Shown here: one piece after another, positions 39,960 to 48,317 of the stretch
Layout: the number at the start of each line of letters is the position of its first letter
Position numbering within the stretch: position 1 is the stretch's first letter
Assembly: GCF_020829645.1 (NCBI RefSeq)
Contig: NZ_JAIVFS010000059.1
Span: 1 to 48,317, forward strand
Source of the DNA: Nostoc mirabile CHAB5784
GTDB lineage: Bacteria > Cyanobacteriota > Cyanobacteriia > Cyanobacteriales > Nostocaceae
Length of the DNA stretch: 48,317 nt
Reading direction: 5' to 3'
Translations under genes and position numbers: made by a program
The notes under the pieces: generated by a model
Told to the model about the DNA's origin: nothing
The model's input: the letters and a program-made list of their open reading frames with translations, nothing else
Database searches by the model: none

Positions 39960-40449
39960 TTTATTGATGGCGTACTTTGATGCATAGATGCGGCTCAAGT
40001 TTTCATATCGCACCGTTGCTGATGCCTCCCAATACCGTCCGGTTAAGGAATTTTTTGGTTGAGGCAGGCAGGGGGAGAGGTTCATCGAACTCACGTTGAA
40101 TTAACGAAAATCGGTTGTTTCAGGCTTTTCTTAATTATCCTGCGATCGGAAATAGGCAATGCTGTAGGGAACATTGCTGTGCCCTTACGAAAGATGTGGT
40201 TTTTAACTTATGCATATTTGCAATTTCTTGTCAATGCGTAAGTCTTACTGACATAGAATTATATTTTTTTAATATATTTTTAAGCAAAATTCTGCGAAAG
40301 GTCAGTATTGTCACTCAGGTTATCTCGGCTTCGCAAAGTTATTCTGTAACTAATAATGTAACCTTTACTACGTGTTAACAGATTGCAAGGCAGGAACTTA
40401 AATTAGCATTCACAAGCTCTTAGTGGTCTATCTCATTAATTTTGATGAT

Positions 40450-40482
40450 TTTGTAGTAAGCACAAAGCGTGCTTACTACAAA
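40450..40482. repeat. hairpin repeat with TTTGTAGTAAGCAC arms
   Basis: The stem TTTGTAGTAAGCAC / GTGCTTACTACAAA has a five-base loop. Same family as 5684-5733 and the half copy near 3160-3181. Confidence 0.7.
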
Positions 40483-40843
40483 CCAAGCATTGTTCGCTTG
40501 GCGGACTAAGAGTGATCAACCAGCCACAAATTAGCAAGCTTATCCGCTAACTTTGCCTCTTGACTGGTCAGGCAGCAACAATTTTTAGCAGCTTTTGGCG
40601 TTAATCATCTTATACCAGTTTTGTGTAAAGATGCGCCAAAATCTCACTAATGGCGATGAAACTGTAGACCGACGCAAAGATCAAGAGGCGGCAGAATGTT
40701 TGCTGCGTTCCCGTATATCCACAAGGATATTTGACGAAATATTTGCCTAAGTAATTTTAGGCAAAAAATTAGGTGTGCTGTTATCCAACAGCAGCCAGCA
40801 TTCTTGTGGGATTAATGCACTTTTTTCCTTGTTCTTTTAATTG

Positions 40844-40960
40844 TAGGACTTACGCAGTGAAAACCTGAAACCTCGATCCCCCCTAACCCCCCTTAAAAAG
40901 GGGGGGATCTAAAGAGCCAACTTTTTAAGGGGGTTGGGGATCTCTTCTGCGTAAGTCCTA
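40844..40960. mobile_element. 117-bp MITE-like element with TAGGACTTACGCA ends
   Basis: Perfect 13-bp terminal inverted repeats TAGGACTTACGCA / TGCGTAAGTCCTA. The interior consists of CCCCCCTAACCCCCC / GGGGGGATC palindrome arms. The TA at each end fits insertion at TA by an IS630/mariner-type transposase. No coding capacity. Confidence 0.75.
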
Positions 40961-41163
40961 AATTGTTTTAGTAACGTGTCTGGTAGTTGTGGTTATGCGC
41001 TGCAAAGTAAGTATCTATGGAAAATTAATTTTACACATCTCCCTGGCTGAACAAGTTTTTGACCAAATTGTGATGGGTAATTTAATTTGTACAAGTACTT
41101 AACGATAGATGCAAACTTCACACCATACATAGAAATTAAACCCTGAGTCAGAAGGATTTACAC

Positions 41164-42567
41164 ATGCAAGAAATATTAATCGAAACTTCTTTGACCTACT
41201 ATTTAATCGCTTTTGATGCTAATGGCGAAGAACGCAAAAACAATGGGGAGCTAATTAGCCAAAAGGTATTAGAAATCTTAAGCGCCAAAAAATCTGAGAA
41301 ACCAATCACAGATGTCTTTTTGATGAGCCACGGATGGCAAGGTGACATTCCTGCGGCAAAAAGCCAGTACGACAAATGGATTGCAGCTATGGCTAAAAAC
41401 CGGGCTGATATTGAAAAAATGAAACAGGTACGACCAGGATTTAACCCTTTGTTGATTGGTCTACATTGGCCTAGTAAGCCTTGGGGAGATGAAGACCTAA
41501 GTGCAGTATCGCCGGACAAAACAATTGTGTCCTTTGACACAACAGATAATTCTCAGGAAGAGTTAATTGAACAGTATGCTCAGAGGATAGCTGATACTGA
41601 AACTACTAGAGAAGCGCTCAGAACAATTTTCACAGCTGCCGTAGAATATGACGTTGCACCTGACACATTACCATCAGAGGTGCGTGAAGCTTATGAGGTT
41701 TTGATTAAAGAGGCTTCTTTGAGCAGTGAAGGAGAAGATGCAGATGGGTGGAGCGAAAACGAATCATTAAATTTAGATCCTGAAAGTGTATATGAAGCTA
41801 CCTTGGTAGAAGATAACGAAGATGTCAGCTTCGGAATTGGGGATAGTGTGAAATCAGCCGGAGATGCATTTTTGAACATTCCGAGATTGTTATCTTTCTG
41901 GAAGATGAAAGACCTCGCTCGAAAAATTGGTCAAACTAGCGGCTTCAATTTGTTAAACAGACTTCAACAGGTGACAGATAATACTGTACGATTTCATTTG
42001 ATGGGGCACAGTTTTGGATGTATTTTTGTTTCAGCTACCGTAGCAGGTACCCAAAATAACAAATTAATCCGTCCAGTTAATTCTCTTGTCTTAATACAAG
42101 GCGCTTTATCACTCTGGTCTTTCTGCTCAAATGTCCCTCATAGAAAAAATATTCCTGGTTACTTCCGCTCCATTATTAGCGATCGCAAAGTTACAGGGCC
42201 GATTGTTACTACCCAATCCGAGTATGATAAAGCTGTCAAAAATGCTTATCCTATGGCAGGAACACTAGGAATATTTGGGGGGCAAGATATAGACTTTGAC
42301 CCTAATAGTGAGAAGACATATCCCGGTGTAGGTGGCATTGGTTGTTATGGAATTCAGGGTGATGGTTTGGAAATTATTGATAAGCCAAAAAAGATGCTTT
42401 CCCTGCAAGATTCTTACAACTTTGAACCAGGTAAAATTTACAACTTGGAAAGTAGTCAATATATTGTTGTTCCTCCTAGCCTATTAGACCTTTTCACGGG
42501 TGCTCACAACGCTATTGACAAACCTGAAGTAGCTCATGCTGTATGGTCGGCAGCGCTTGCTAGTTAA
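41164..42567 (+). CDS. alpha/beta hydrolase (serine-esterase type), function unknown
   Basis: The 467-residue product starts at an ATG with AGAAGGA upstream. The hydrolase core shows 'DVFLMSHGWQGD' (about 50-61, oxyanion strand) and the nucleophile elbow 'FHLMGHSFGCIFVSATVAG' with Ser283 in G-H-S-F-G. Between them lies a long acidic insert (about 120-240) that may be a lid or regulatory loop. A late 'GIGCYGIQGDG' and 'GAHNAIDKPEVAHAVW' segment may bring the catalytic His. No signal peptide, so cytoplasmic. It is the first of four plus-strand genes that include a caspase-like and a CHAT protease, which suggests a shared signalling or defence role. That link is inference. Confidence 0.75.
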   Translation: MQEILIETSLTYYLIAFDANGEERKNNGELISQKVLEILSAKKSEKPITDVFLMSHGWQGDIPAAKSQYDKWIAAMAKNRADIEKMKQVRPGFNPLLIGLHWPSKPWGDEDLSAVSPDKTIVSFDTTDNSQEELIEQYAQRIADTETTREALRTIFTAAVEYDVAPDTLPSEVREAYEVLIKEASLSSEGEDADGWSENESLNLDPESVYEATLVEDNEDVSFGIGDSVKSAGDAFLNIPRLLSFWKMKDLARKIGQTSGFNLLNRLQQVTDNTVRFHLMGHSFGCIFVSATVAGTQNNKLIRPVNSLVLIQGALSLWSFCSNVPHRKNIPGYFRSIISDRKVTGPIVTTQSEYDKAVKNAYPMAGTLGIFGGQDIDFDPNSEKTYPGVGGIGCYGIQGDGLEIIDKPKKMLSLQDSYNFEPGKIYNLESSQYIVVPPSLLDLFTGAHNAIDKPEVAHAVWSAALAS

Positions 42568-42571
42568 TTAG

Positions 42572-42802
42572 ATGGAGAATGGGGAATTGGAAATAAATTC
42601 TTCCCCATTCTCAATCACTAATTGCGAAGATTACAAGCGTTGTGACACGTATCAAATTGGAAATTTAGAACTTGCTCAGAAAGGAATCAAGAAGAATAAT
42701 TTGTACCAAAGCATTAACCAAAACGGTGATAATCGCTTCTTCGTTACTTGCCCTCACTGTCAAGGAGAGTTTCAGGTGGAACCTCCGCCACCGGGGGAGT
42801 AG
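42572..42802 (+). CDS. small protein with CxxC motif, unknown
   Basis: The 76-residue frame begins 5 bp after the hydrolase stop. Its first codons lie in a perfect GAGAATGGGGAA / TTCCCCATTCTC hairpin repeat, so the true start may be later. The C-terminal part reads 'FFVTCPHCQGEFQVEPPPPG', half of a zinc-ribbon knuckle as found at the start of cyanobacterial DnaK- or FHA-type zinc-binding modules. One more Cys pair would be needed for a full site; two Cys are upstream ('NCEDYKRC'). It may be a small adaptor of the neighbouring proteases, or a remnant. Confidence 0.45.
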   Translation: MENGELEINSSPFSITNCEDYKRCDTYQIGNLELAQKGIKKNNLYQSINQNGDNRFFVTCPHCQGEFQVEPPPPGE

Positions 42803-42934
42803 TTTGCTACCCCTCAGAGCGGTTGCTTGAAGAGGTAGCTAGAAGACGTACTGGATATTTAAAAACGTCCTTATGACTTCCAATACCCAGTTATTTGTTT
42901 TGACGAGAATACCAAGCAAAAGGATAAATTTAAA

Positions 42935-44620
42935 ATGAGCATAGAACAGCTGACAAAAGAGCTATATTTCAATGGAATTGACGGTGCATCAGGAGATTAT
43001 TTGTTGCCTCCATTGACACCTGAGCAGCTTTCTAAGATTGCTCAGGGCGAAGACTTTGATCCCATAGAAATCAGCGAACTCAAAAAAAAGGATCTGCATG
43101 TTAAAGGTTTAGAACCCGACTTTGCCCCGATAGAGGGAGTAGATCCTAAAGACCTCGCACAGACAGGTTGGGGAGTTATCTTCGCTTTTAATGCCGACCC
43201 AGCAATCAAAGAAGCGCTGAAGGAACTGTTAGAACATCGGCAAAAACAAGCCTCAAAAAATCACGAGAACTATTATAAGGAATACACTGGCCCTAAAGGT
43301 TATCGTCCAGGGGAGTCAAAAAATCAATTTTTGTCGCGTCATGGAGTTGGCCCGGGCCCTGCTGACCCAGATAAAATGCCTTATTATCTGTTAATTGTTG
43401 GCGATCCAGAAACCATTCCTTATCGTTTTCAGTACCAACTTGATGTGCAATATGCGGTAGGTCGGATTTACTTTGATACCCCCCAAGAATATGCTCAGTA
43501 TGCTCGCAGTGTCGTACAGGCTGAAACTACTAATTTAAAACTGCCTCGCCGTGCTAGCTTTTTCGGGGTACGTACCAAGGGTGATGCAGCCACTGAACTT
43601 AGTGCTGATAACTTGATTCGACCCCTAGCTGATTGGATGCTTGATGAGCAGAAAGATAATAGTTGGACAGTACAAACTTTACTCGCAGAAGAAGCCACCA
43701 AGGCACGGTTAGGGAAACTGCTAGGAGGTGAAGAAACACCCGCTTTGCTGTTCACCGCTAGTCATGGTATGGGCTTTCCTAATGGGAATGAGCGACAACT
43801 ACGCCATCAAGGCGCTTTACTTTGTCAGGACTGGCCCGGCAAAGATAAGTGGGGTAATAAAGCAATTCCCGAAGAATTTTACTTCTCTGCGGACGATGTT
43901 GGCGATGATGCTCGGTTACTAGGGCTAATTGCCTTTCACTTTGCTTGTTATGGTGCTGGGACACCTAAATTTGATGAGTTTGCCCATAGAAAAGGCTCCA
44001 ATGAAAGGCCAGCGATCGCTCCTAACGCCTTTATTGCACCTCTACCCCGCAGACTCCTGACCCACCCCAACGGCGGTGCTTTGGCTGTCATCGGTCATGT
44101 AGAACGAGCTTGGGGTTGCTCTTTCGTTTGGGAAAAAACTGGTAAGCAATTGGCAGTTTTTCAAAGTACCTTAAAGCGATTGCTAGATGGTCATCCTGTG
44201 GGGTCAGCTGTTGAGTATTTCAACGAGCGCTACGCTGAACTTTCTTCTGATTTGAGTACGGAATTAGAAGAAATTAAATATGGTGCGATCGCCGATCCGA
44301 TGAACTTATCTGGGATGTGGACGGCAAACAATGATGCTCGTAGTTATGCCATTATTGGCGACCCCGCAGTTAAATTAGTTGTGAGTGACAATCAGACAAG
44401 CGATCGCTCTGTTATCGCATCAGTGAATTTACCTGCTGCACATGCAACACCCCAAGTATCTGATACATCAGCAATTGGGCAAGCCCAGGCACACTTGACC
44501 CAAGCCCTAGAAAAGTTTGTCAACACAGTTGAGCAAGCTTCAGTTGACCGCACGGAGGAACTTCAGGCGGCGCTTTTAGCTGTAGTTACTCTAGTTGACA
44601 CCTTGAAGAAACTAAATTAA
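42935..44620 (+). CDS. caspase/gingipain-like (clan CD) cysteine peptidase
   Basis: The 561-residue product contains a C25-like peptidase domain at about 140-480. Key residues are His277 in 'LLFTASHGMGFPNG' and Cys338 in 'LIAFHFACYGAGTP', each at the end of a hydrophobic strand as in clan CD enzymes. 'YYLLIVGDPETIPYRFQY' (about 150-167) and 'YAVGRIYFD' are typical of gingipain-like domains that lack a secretion signal. The N-terminal 130 residues are acidic and helical, perhaps a pro- or partner-binding region, and the C-terminal 60 residues are helical. It lies between the hydrolase and the CHAT-STAND gene on the same strand and is followed by an intrinsic terminator. Substrate unknown. Confidence 0.78.
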   Translation: MSIEQLTKELYFNGIDGASGDYLLPPLTPEQLSKIAQGEDFDPIEISELKKKDLHVKGLEPDFAPIEGVDPKDLAQTGWGVIFAFNADPAIKEALKELLEHRQKQASKNHENYYKEYTGPKGYRPGESKNQFLSRHGVGPGPADPDKMPYYLLIVGDPETIPYRFQYQLDVQYAVGRIYFDTPQEYAQYARSVVQAETTNLKLPRRASFFGVRTKGDAATELSADNLIRPLADWMLDEQKDNSWTVQTLLAEEATKARLGKLLGGEETPALLFTASHGMGFPNGNERQLRHQGALLCQDWPGKDKWGNKAIPEEFYFSADDVGDDARLLGLIAFHFACYGAGTPKFDEFAHRKGSNERPAIAPNAFIAPLPRRLLTHPNGGALAVIGHVERAWGCSFVWEKTGKQLAVFQSTLKRLLDGHPVGSAVEYFNERYAELSSDLSTELEEIKYGAIADPMNLSGMWTANNDARSYAIIGDPAVKLVVSDNQTSDRSVIASVNLPAAHATPQVSDTSAIGQAQAHLTQALEKFVNTVEQASVDRTEELQAALLAVVTLVDTLKKLN

Positions 44621-44637
44621 CTGCAAATCTGAGAAAC

Positions 44638-44676
44638 CTGGCTTCTAGTAACTTTACTTAGAAGCCAGATTTTTTA
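44638..44676 (+). terminator. intrinsic terminator after the caspase-like gene
   Basis: CTGGCTTCTA and TAGAAGCCAG form a perfect 10-bp stem with an 11-base loop, followed by ATTTTTTAT. It begins 18 bases past the stop codon. Confidence 0.88.
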
Positions 44677-44780
44677 TATTCTTTTCCGAGCTACTCGCCC
44701 AAAAAAATTGCCTCACCTCAAACCTTTACGAAAGCTTGTGCCCCTATTTTTTTGAAAATACTATAAATACCTAACTGAAT

Positions 44781-44884
44781 TTGCTGGAGTTATGGAAACG
44801 GCGACATGGTAGATGGTTGCGTGCTGTGGAGTATGAAGCGATCGGTGGAGTGAAGATGGCGATCGCTAAATACCATCGCATTTA
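44781..44884 (+). pseudogene. remnant of a CHAT-STAND-WD40 paralogue
   Basis: Translating from TTG gives 'LLELWKRRHGRWLRAVEYEA' then 'IGGVKMAIAK' and a stop. This closely matches the segment encoded at about 47075-47160 in the downstream gene ('LLEMWKRRHGRWLRCVEYEA'). Only about 30 codons remain. Confidence 0.8.
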
Positions 44885-45096
44885 AGTAAGTCGGGGGGAA
44901 TAAATCCAACAATATTACGAAACGTAAATAGCCTTAAAACTCTTACCAATGACCAATGACAAAGGACAAATGACAGCCCTACTAGTTAACTTTAATTACG
45001 TTGACCTACTTAGACTGACTTATTTATCGAGATAAATTACACAAGCTGCGATCGCATTCAAAAAAACCATTCACAAGGAGCATTCGGGAATAACTC
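44885..45096. other. upstream region of the CHAT-STAND-WD40 gene
   Basis: Contains a CCAATGA heptamer repeat (44947-44975), a GCGATCGC site and, directly before the gene, CACAAGGAGCATT as a likely ribosome site. No other signal was recognised. Confidence 0.45.
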
Positions 45097-48000
45097 ATGA
45101 ACACGTTTGAGATTACTATCCAGCGCAAATCAGAAAATAACTGGCCAATTGTCGTAGAACACAGCCGATTTGGTGAACTTCTGCCATTACGCTCAGAAGG
45201 TACTCTCGAACTGACTGCTAAAAATTTTCAGCAGCTAACCAGTTTTCTCGGACAGCCCAAAGACTACGGTACATTACTAGGAAAAACCCTATTTCGAGAT
45301 GATGTACGTGATGCCTTTGTTGGTGCTATGCGCGAAAGTGAAGAAGCACTGAGAATGTTGCTTTTTATTGAAGCATCAGATCCAGAATTAAGAACCTTAC
45401 GTTGGGAAAAGCTGTGCGCCCCTATCGATGGTGAATGGGAGTTATTAACACTAAACCAGCGAGTGCCATTTTCTTTCTACATTCCGGCAATTACCGATCG
45501 CCGCTTTCCCCCCATTGGGCGGCGAGACTTACGGGCGCTAGTTTTAGTTGCTAGTCCCAGCGATTCCCAAAAGTATAAATTAGCCGAATTCGATGTTGAA
45601 ACCAGTGTTAATAGTGTCAAGTCGGCACTAGGGGAAATACCTTGTGATATTTTGGCAACAATTCCTGGAGCCATTGGTTTACCTACGCTAGACGAATTGT
45701 GTACCCAACTGAGCGATCGCAACAAACAGTATACAATACTACACTTCGTCAGCCACGGACGGGTAATGGATAATGGTGAAACCGTTGTCTACTGGTCAAA
45801 AGCTGATAATACAGTAGACGCGATCGCCGCCACACAATTACTAGAGCGGTTGCGCCCATTACGTGGAGCCAGAGGGCTACCGCACTTTACCTTTCTTTGC
45901 ACTTGCGAGAGCGCCAGTCCTGATGCAGAAGGATCGTTAGGAGGCTTAGGGCAAAGATTAGTGCGGGATTTGGGGATGCCTGCGGTGGTAGCAATGACCG
46001 ATAAAGTCACCATCAAAACAGCCCAAACACTAATAGAGAACTTTTATAAACAACTCAGAGCATCGGGAGAGGTGGACTCTGCATTGCATGAAGCTACAGC
46101 CGCTTTAGCAAAGCGCGGCGATCTTACAGTTCCAGCATTGTTTAGCCGCTTAGGTGGGCGACCCTTATTTAGTGACCAACTCGATCGCGAACTAACCAAC
46201 GCTGAAATCAAATATGGTTTACAACGTGTAGGAGAATTATTACCACAAAGAGCGCCAACACTGCAACTAAAATTCGAGATTCCTGCCCAGAAGCTAGGAA
46301 ACACACTAGGGGCGGATGTTACAGCTTTGAGCAAACCAGCCCTCAAAGAACGATCACAGGCTTTAGAAGAGATTAACAACTTCTGTGAGGAAATATTTGA
46401 CCTCAACTTCCATGCTTTGGCATTGGATCAGCAACCACCCACCTATGATTCTCGTTGTCCCTTCCGGGGCTTGTATCCTTTTGGGGTGGAAAACCGCGAA
46501 TTTTTCTTCGGACGGGAAGAACTGATTGTCCAACTGCAACAAAAGCTGAGTGAACACAACTTTTTAGCTGTGCTAGGCGCTTCTGGTAGTGGTAAATCGT
46601 CGGTGGTGTTAGGTGGGTTAATACCGTTACTACAGGAAAGACAAGCCGATTTGCAGTTAGCATACATGACACCAAGTTCTCACCCGATAGAAAAACTGCA
46701 AACTAGTCTTTCCCCAGTGCAAGGCCAATCTTCAATACTCGTAATCGACCAATTTGAAGAACTGTTTACCCTCTGTACTAATCAAGCAGAGAGGGTAACT
46801 TTCATCGAGAAATTGTTAAGCCTGATTCCATATCAAAAAGTTGTCATTACCATGCGGGCAGATTTTTGGGGTGAGTGTGCAACCTACCGCAATCTCAAAG
46901 ATTTGATGGAAGCTAGGCAAAAACTAATTGGGCCGATGGATGCAGCAGAATTGCGGAAAGCAATGGAAATGCAAGCTGCCCAAGTAGGATTACGCTTTGA
47001 ACCAGGGTTAAGCAACTCGATTCTGGATGATGTCCAAGGTGAGCCAGGAGCAATGCCACTGCTGCAACATGCATTGTTGGAGATGTGGAAGCGGCGACAT
47101 GGTAGATGGTTGCGCTGTGTGGAGTATGAAGCGATCGGTGGTGTGAATATGGCGATCGCTCAAACTGCCGATGATGTTTACAATAGTCTGTCACCCTCAG
47201 AACAAGACCAAGTTAAGAATATCTTCATCCGCTTAACCCGCTTGGATGAAAGCGCCCTCGAAGGAGAAAAACGCCGAGATACAAGACGGCGAGTTTGGCT
47301 AGATGAACTAGTACCATTCGGTGGTGATTTGGCAAGTACCAAACAGTTGGTGCAGCAGTTGGCTGGTGAAGGAGCGCGATTGGTAGTTACAAGTGTAGAC
47401 GAATCTACAAATCGTCAAGAGGTGGAAGTAGCCCATGAAGCCTTAATCCGCTACTGGCCGCGATTGCTCAAGTGGTTAGATGATAACCGGATTAACTTAC
47501 AACTACGGGAAACTATCCGTCAAGCAGCTTTGGAGTGGGAAAAGCAGCAAAAAGACGAAAACTATTTGGCGCATCGGGGGGGAAGGTTAGAAGATGCTCA
47601 GGTGTTAGCAAAACACACTAGTTTTCTCAACCAGCGAGAAGCTGATTATGTTAAGGCTTGCGTGGAATTACGCCAGCGCCAGCAAAAAGAAAAAGAAGCG
47701 CGTCGCCGTCGAGAAATTAGGATAGCTTGGGGAACAGCTGGGGGAGCAGTTGTAGCCTTAATTGTGACTGCTTATTTTTGGTCAGAGGCTTTAGATCAAA
47801 AAAAACAAGCACAAAAAACTAGAGCTGAAGCACTAGGTTACTATTCCTCCTCGCTCTTTAATGAGCATGAAGAATTAGACGCACTCATTGAAGGGATTAA
47901 AGCAGGGAATATCTTGAAACAACAAAAAATACCCCAGCCCCTAGTTACAACAGCATTGTACAAAGCAGTCTCTGGAGTCAGAGAGCGTAATAGTTTGACT

Positions 48001-48317
48001 ATTCATCAGCAACAAGTTACAAGCATTGTCTTTAGCCCAGACGATAAAACTATTGCCTCTGCTAGTTGGGATAAAACTGTCAAGCTCTGGAGTTTAGATG
48101 GTAAACTCCTGCACACTCTTACACATGAAAAAGTAGTCAACAATGTTGTGTTTAGCCCAGACGGTAAAACTATTGCCTCTGCTAGTGATGATAAAACTGT
48201 CAAGCTCTGGAGTTTAGATGGTAAACTCCTGCACACTCTTACACATGAAAAAGTAGTCAACAATGTTGTGTTTAGCCCAGACGGTAAAACTATTGCCTCT
48301 GCTAGTGATGATAAAAC
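45097..48317 (+). CDS. CHAT-STAND NTPase-WD40 protein (C-terminus beyond the window)
   Basis: The gene starts at ATG 45097 after AAGGAG and stays open to the window end, so at least 1,073 residues. Domains in order: a CHAT peptidase domain (about 120-340, His220 in 'LHFVSHGRV', Cys270 in 'FLCTCESASP'); a STAND-type NTPase entered by 'CPFRGLYPFGVENREFFFG' with Walker A 'GASGSGKSS' near 494-502 and Walker B-like 'ILVIDQFEELF'; a winged-helix-like and coiled region; one membrane helix near 880 ('TAGGAVVALIVTAYFW'); and WD40 repeats from about 965 ('VFSPDGKTIASASDDKTVKL'). Such proteins work as ligand-sensing switches: WD40 binding drives NTPase assembly and activates the CHAT protease. The actual trigger and target are unknown. 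Confidence 0.9.
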   Translation, partial: MNTFEITIQRKSENNWPIVVEHSRFGELLPLRSEGTLELTAKNFQQLTSFLGQPKDYGTLLGKTLFRDDVRDAFVGAMRESEEALRMLLFIEASDPELRTLRWEKLCAPIDGEWELLTLNQRVPFSFYIPAITDRRFPPIGRRDLRALVLVASPSDSQKYKLAEFDVETSVNSVKSALGEIPCDILATIPGAIGLPTLDELCTQLSDRNKQYTILHFVSHGRVMDNGETVVYWSKADNTVDAIAATQLLERLRPLRGARGLPHFTFLCTCESASPDAEGSLGGLGQRLVRDLGMPAVVAMTDKVTIKTAQTLIENFYKQLRASGEVDSALHEATAALAKRGDLTVPALFSRLGGRPLFSDQLDRELTNAEIKYGLQRVGELLPQRAPTLQLKFEIPAQKLGNTLGADVTALSKPALKERSQALEEINNFCEEIFDLNFHALALDQQPPTYDSRCPFRGLYPFGVENREFFFGREELIVQLQQKLSEHNFLAVLGASGSGKSSVVLGGLIPLLQERQADLQLAYMTPSSHPIEKLQTSLSPVQGQSSILVIDQFEELFTLCTNQAERVTFIEKLLSLIPYQKVVITMRADFWGECATYRNLKDLMEARQKLIGPMDAAELRKAMEMQAAQVGLRFEPGLSNSILDDVQGEPGAMPLLQHALLEMWKRRHGRWLRCVEYEAIGGVNMAIAQTADDVYNSLSPSEQDQVKNIFIRLTRLDESALEGEKRRDTRRRVWLDELVPFGGDLASTKQLVQQLAGEGARLVVTSVDESTNRQEVEVAHEALIRYWPRLLKWLDDNRINLQLRETIRQAALEWEKQQKDENYLAHRGGRLEDAQVLAKHTSFLNQREADYVKACVELRQRQQKEKEARRRREIRIAWGTAGGAVVALIVTAYFWSEALDQKKQAQKTRAEALGYYSSSLFNEHEELDALIEGIKAGNILKQQKIPQPLVTTALYKAVSGVRERNSLTIHQQQVTSIVFSPDDKTIASASWDKTVKLWSLDGKLLHTLTHEKVVNNVVFSPDGKTIASASDDKTVKLWSLDGKLLHTLTHEKVVNNVVFSPDGKTIASASDDK
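48031..48317 (+). repeat. 120-bp near-identical WD40 coding repeats
   Basis: TTTAGCCCAGAC recurs at 48031, 48151 and 48271, a 120-bp (40-codon) period. The second and third units are identical as far as visible, which implies very recent amplification or gene conversion. Confidence 0.9.

Larger units (their letters stand above)
39789..41163. other. 1.4-kb intergenic region with repeats
   Basis: No gene could be supported. It contains hairpins at 39928-39959 (TGTAGGGTGGGCAAAA stem) and 40450-40482 (TTTGTAGTAAGCAC stem) and an inverted-repeat element at 40844-40960. The part from about 40020 to 40250 looks like degraded coding or insertion-sequence DNA but I could not identify it. The last 100 bases should hold the promoter of the hydrolase gene. 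Confidence 0.5.

Noticed and set aside
1..48317. tRNA, rRNA or other classical RNA genes
   Set aside because: I looked for conserved T-loop (GGTTCGAATCC) and D-loop patterns and ribosomal signatures in the intergenic regions and saw none; a covariance scan would be decisive.

Overview
The window comes from a heterocyst-forming filamentous cyanobacterium (Nostocales type: Nostoc, Calothrix, Tolypothrix or a relative). The grounds are a full-length hetR gene, a petL gene, frequent GCGATCGC (HIP1) sites, heptamer CCAATGA repeats, and many short palindromic and MITE-like repeats. No tRNA or rRNA gene and no CRISPR array was seen. All calls were made by eye from sequence, with no database search.

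Layout. 1-3.2 kb: tail of an IS630-type transposase, a small exported protein, a Uma2-family protein, aroB, petL, and an EamA transporter cut by a MITE. 3.5-8.7 kb: hetR, a 1.8-kb upstream region, and an unusual coiled-coil/EamA fusion. 9.4-15.2 kb: a lone TnpB, a PiT phosphate transporter, a zinc alcohol dehydrogenase, a broken toxin-antitoxin pair, a flavoprotein remnant and a GNAT acetyltransferase. 15.3-21.7 kb: a tellurite-resistance-type cluster (two TerD proteins and a TerD-VWA fusion), a DD-carboxypeptidase, a membrane-anchored unknown and a TerB-like acidic protein. 22.1-28.1 kb: a TPR-CHAT protease island with two partner genes, flanked by related direct repeats. 28.3-31.4 kb: a 21-bp repeat array, a small unknown, an Rpn-type nuclease with a duplicated tail, and a second MITE copy. 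31.5-37.9 kb: ilvB with a C-terminal zinc ribbon, an MFS transporter, a hydrolase-like unknown, a pentapeptide/membrane protein coupled to a truncated globin, and two crcB genes. 38.7-39.8 kb: a ferrochelatase-like protein with a poly-His tail. 41.2-48.3 kb: an alpha/beta hydrolase, a small CxxC protein, a caspase/gingipain-like protease and a CHAT-STAND-WD40 protein that runs off the window.

How the genes fit together. The most interesting content is two protease-centred loci. The first pairs a TPR-CHAT protease with a small, probably disordered protein and a coiled-coil two-TM protein. Its protease gene has been split by a 136-bp palindromic element with a 10-bp target duplication and by one nonsense base. 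The second combines a serine hydrolase, a caspase-like protease and a CHAT-STAND-WD40 sensor on one strand. Both resemble signalling or conflict modules in architecture, but their function here is inferred.

A second theme is repeat biology. Short palindromic repeats sit in frame inside aroB, tnpB and a hydrolase-like gene. Several genes (EamA, globin, PIN toxin, TPR-CHAT) are cut next to repeats. One tandem duplication differs between its copies by a flipped palindrome loop.
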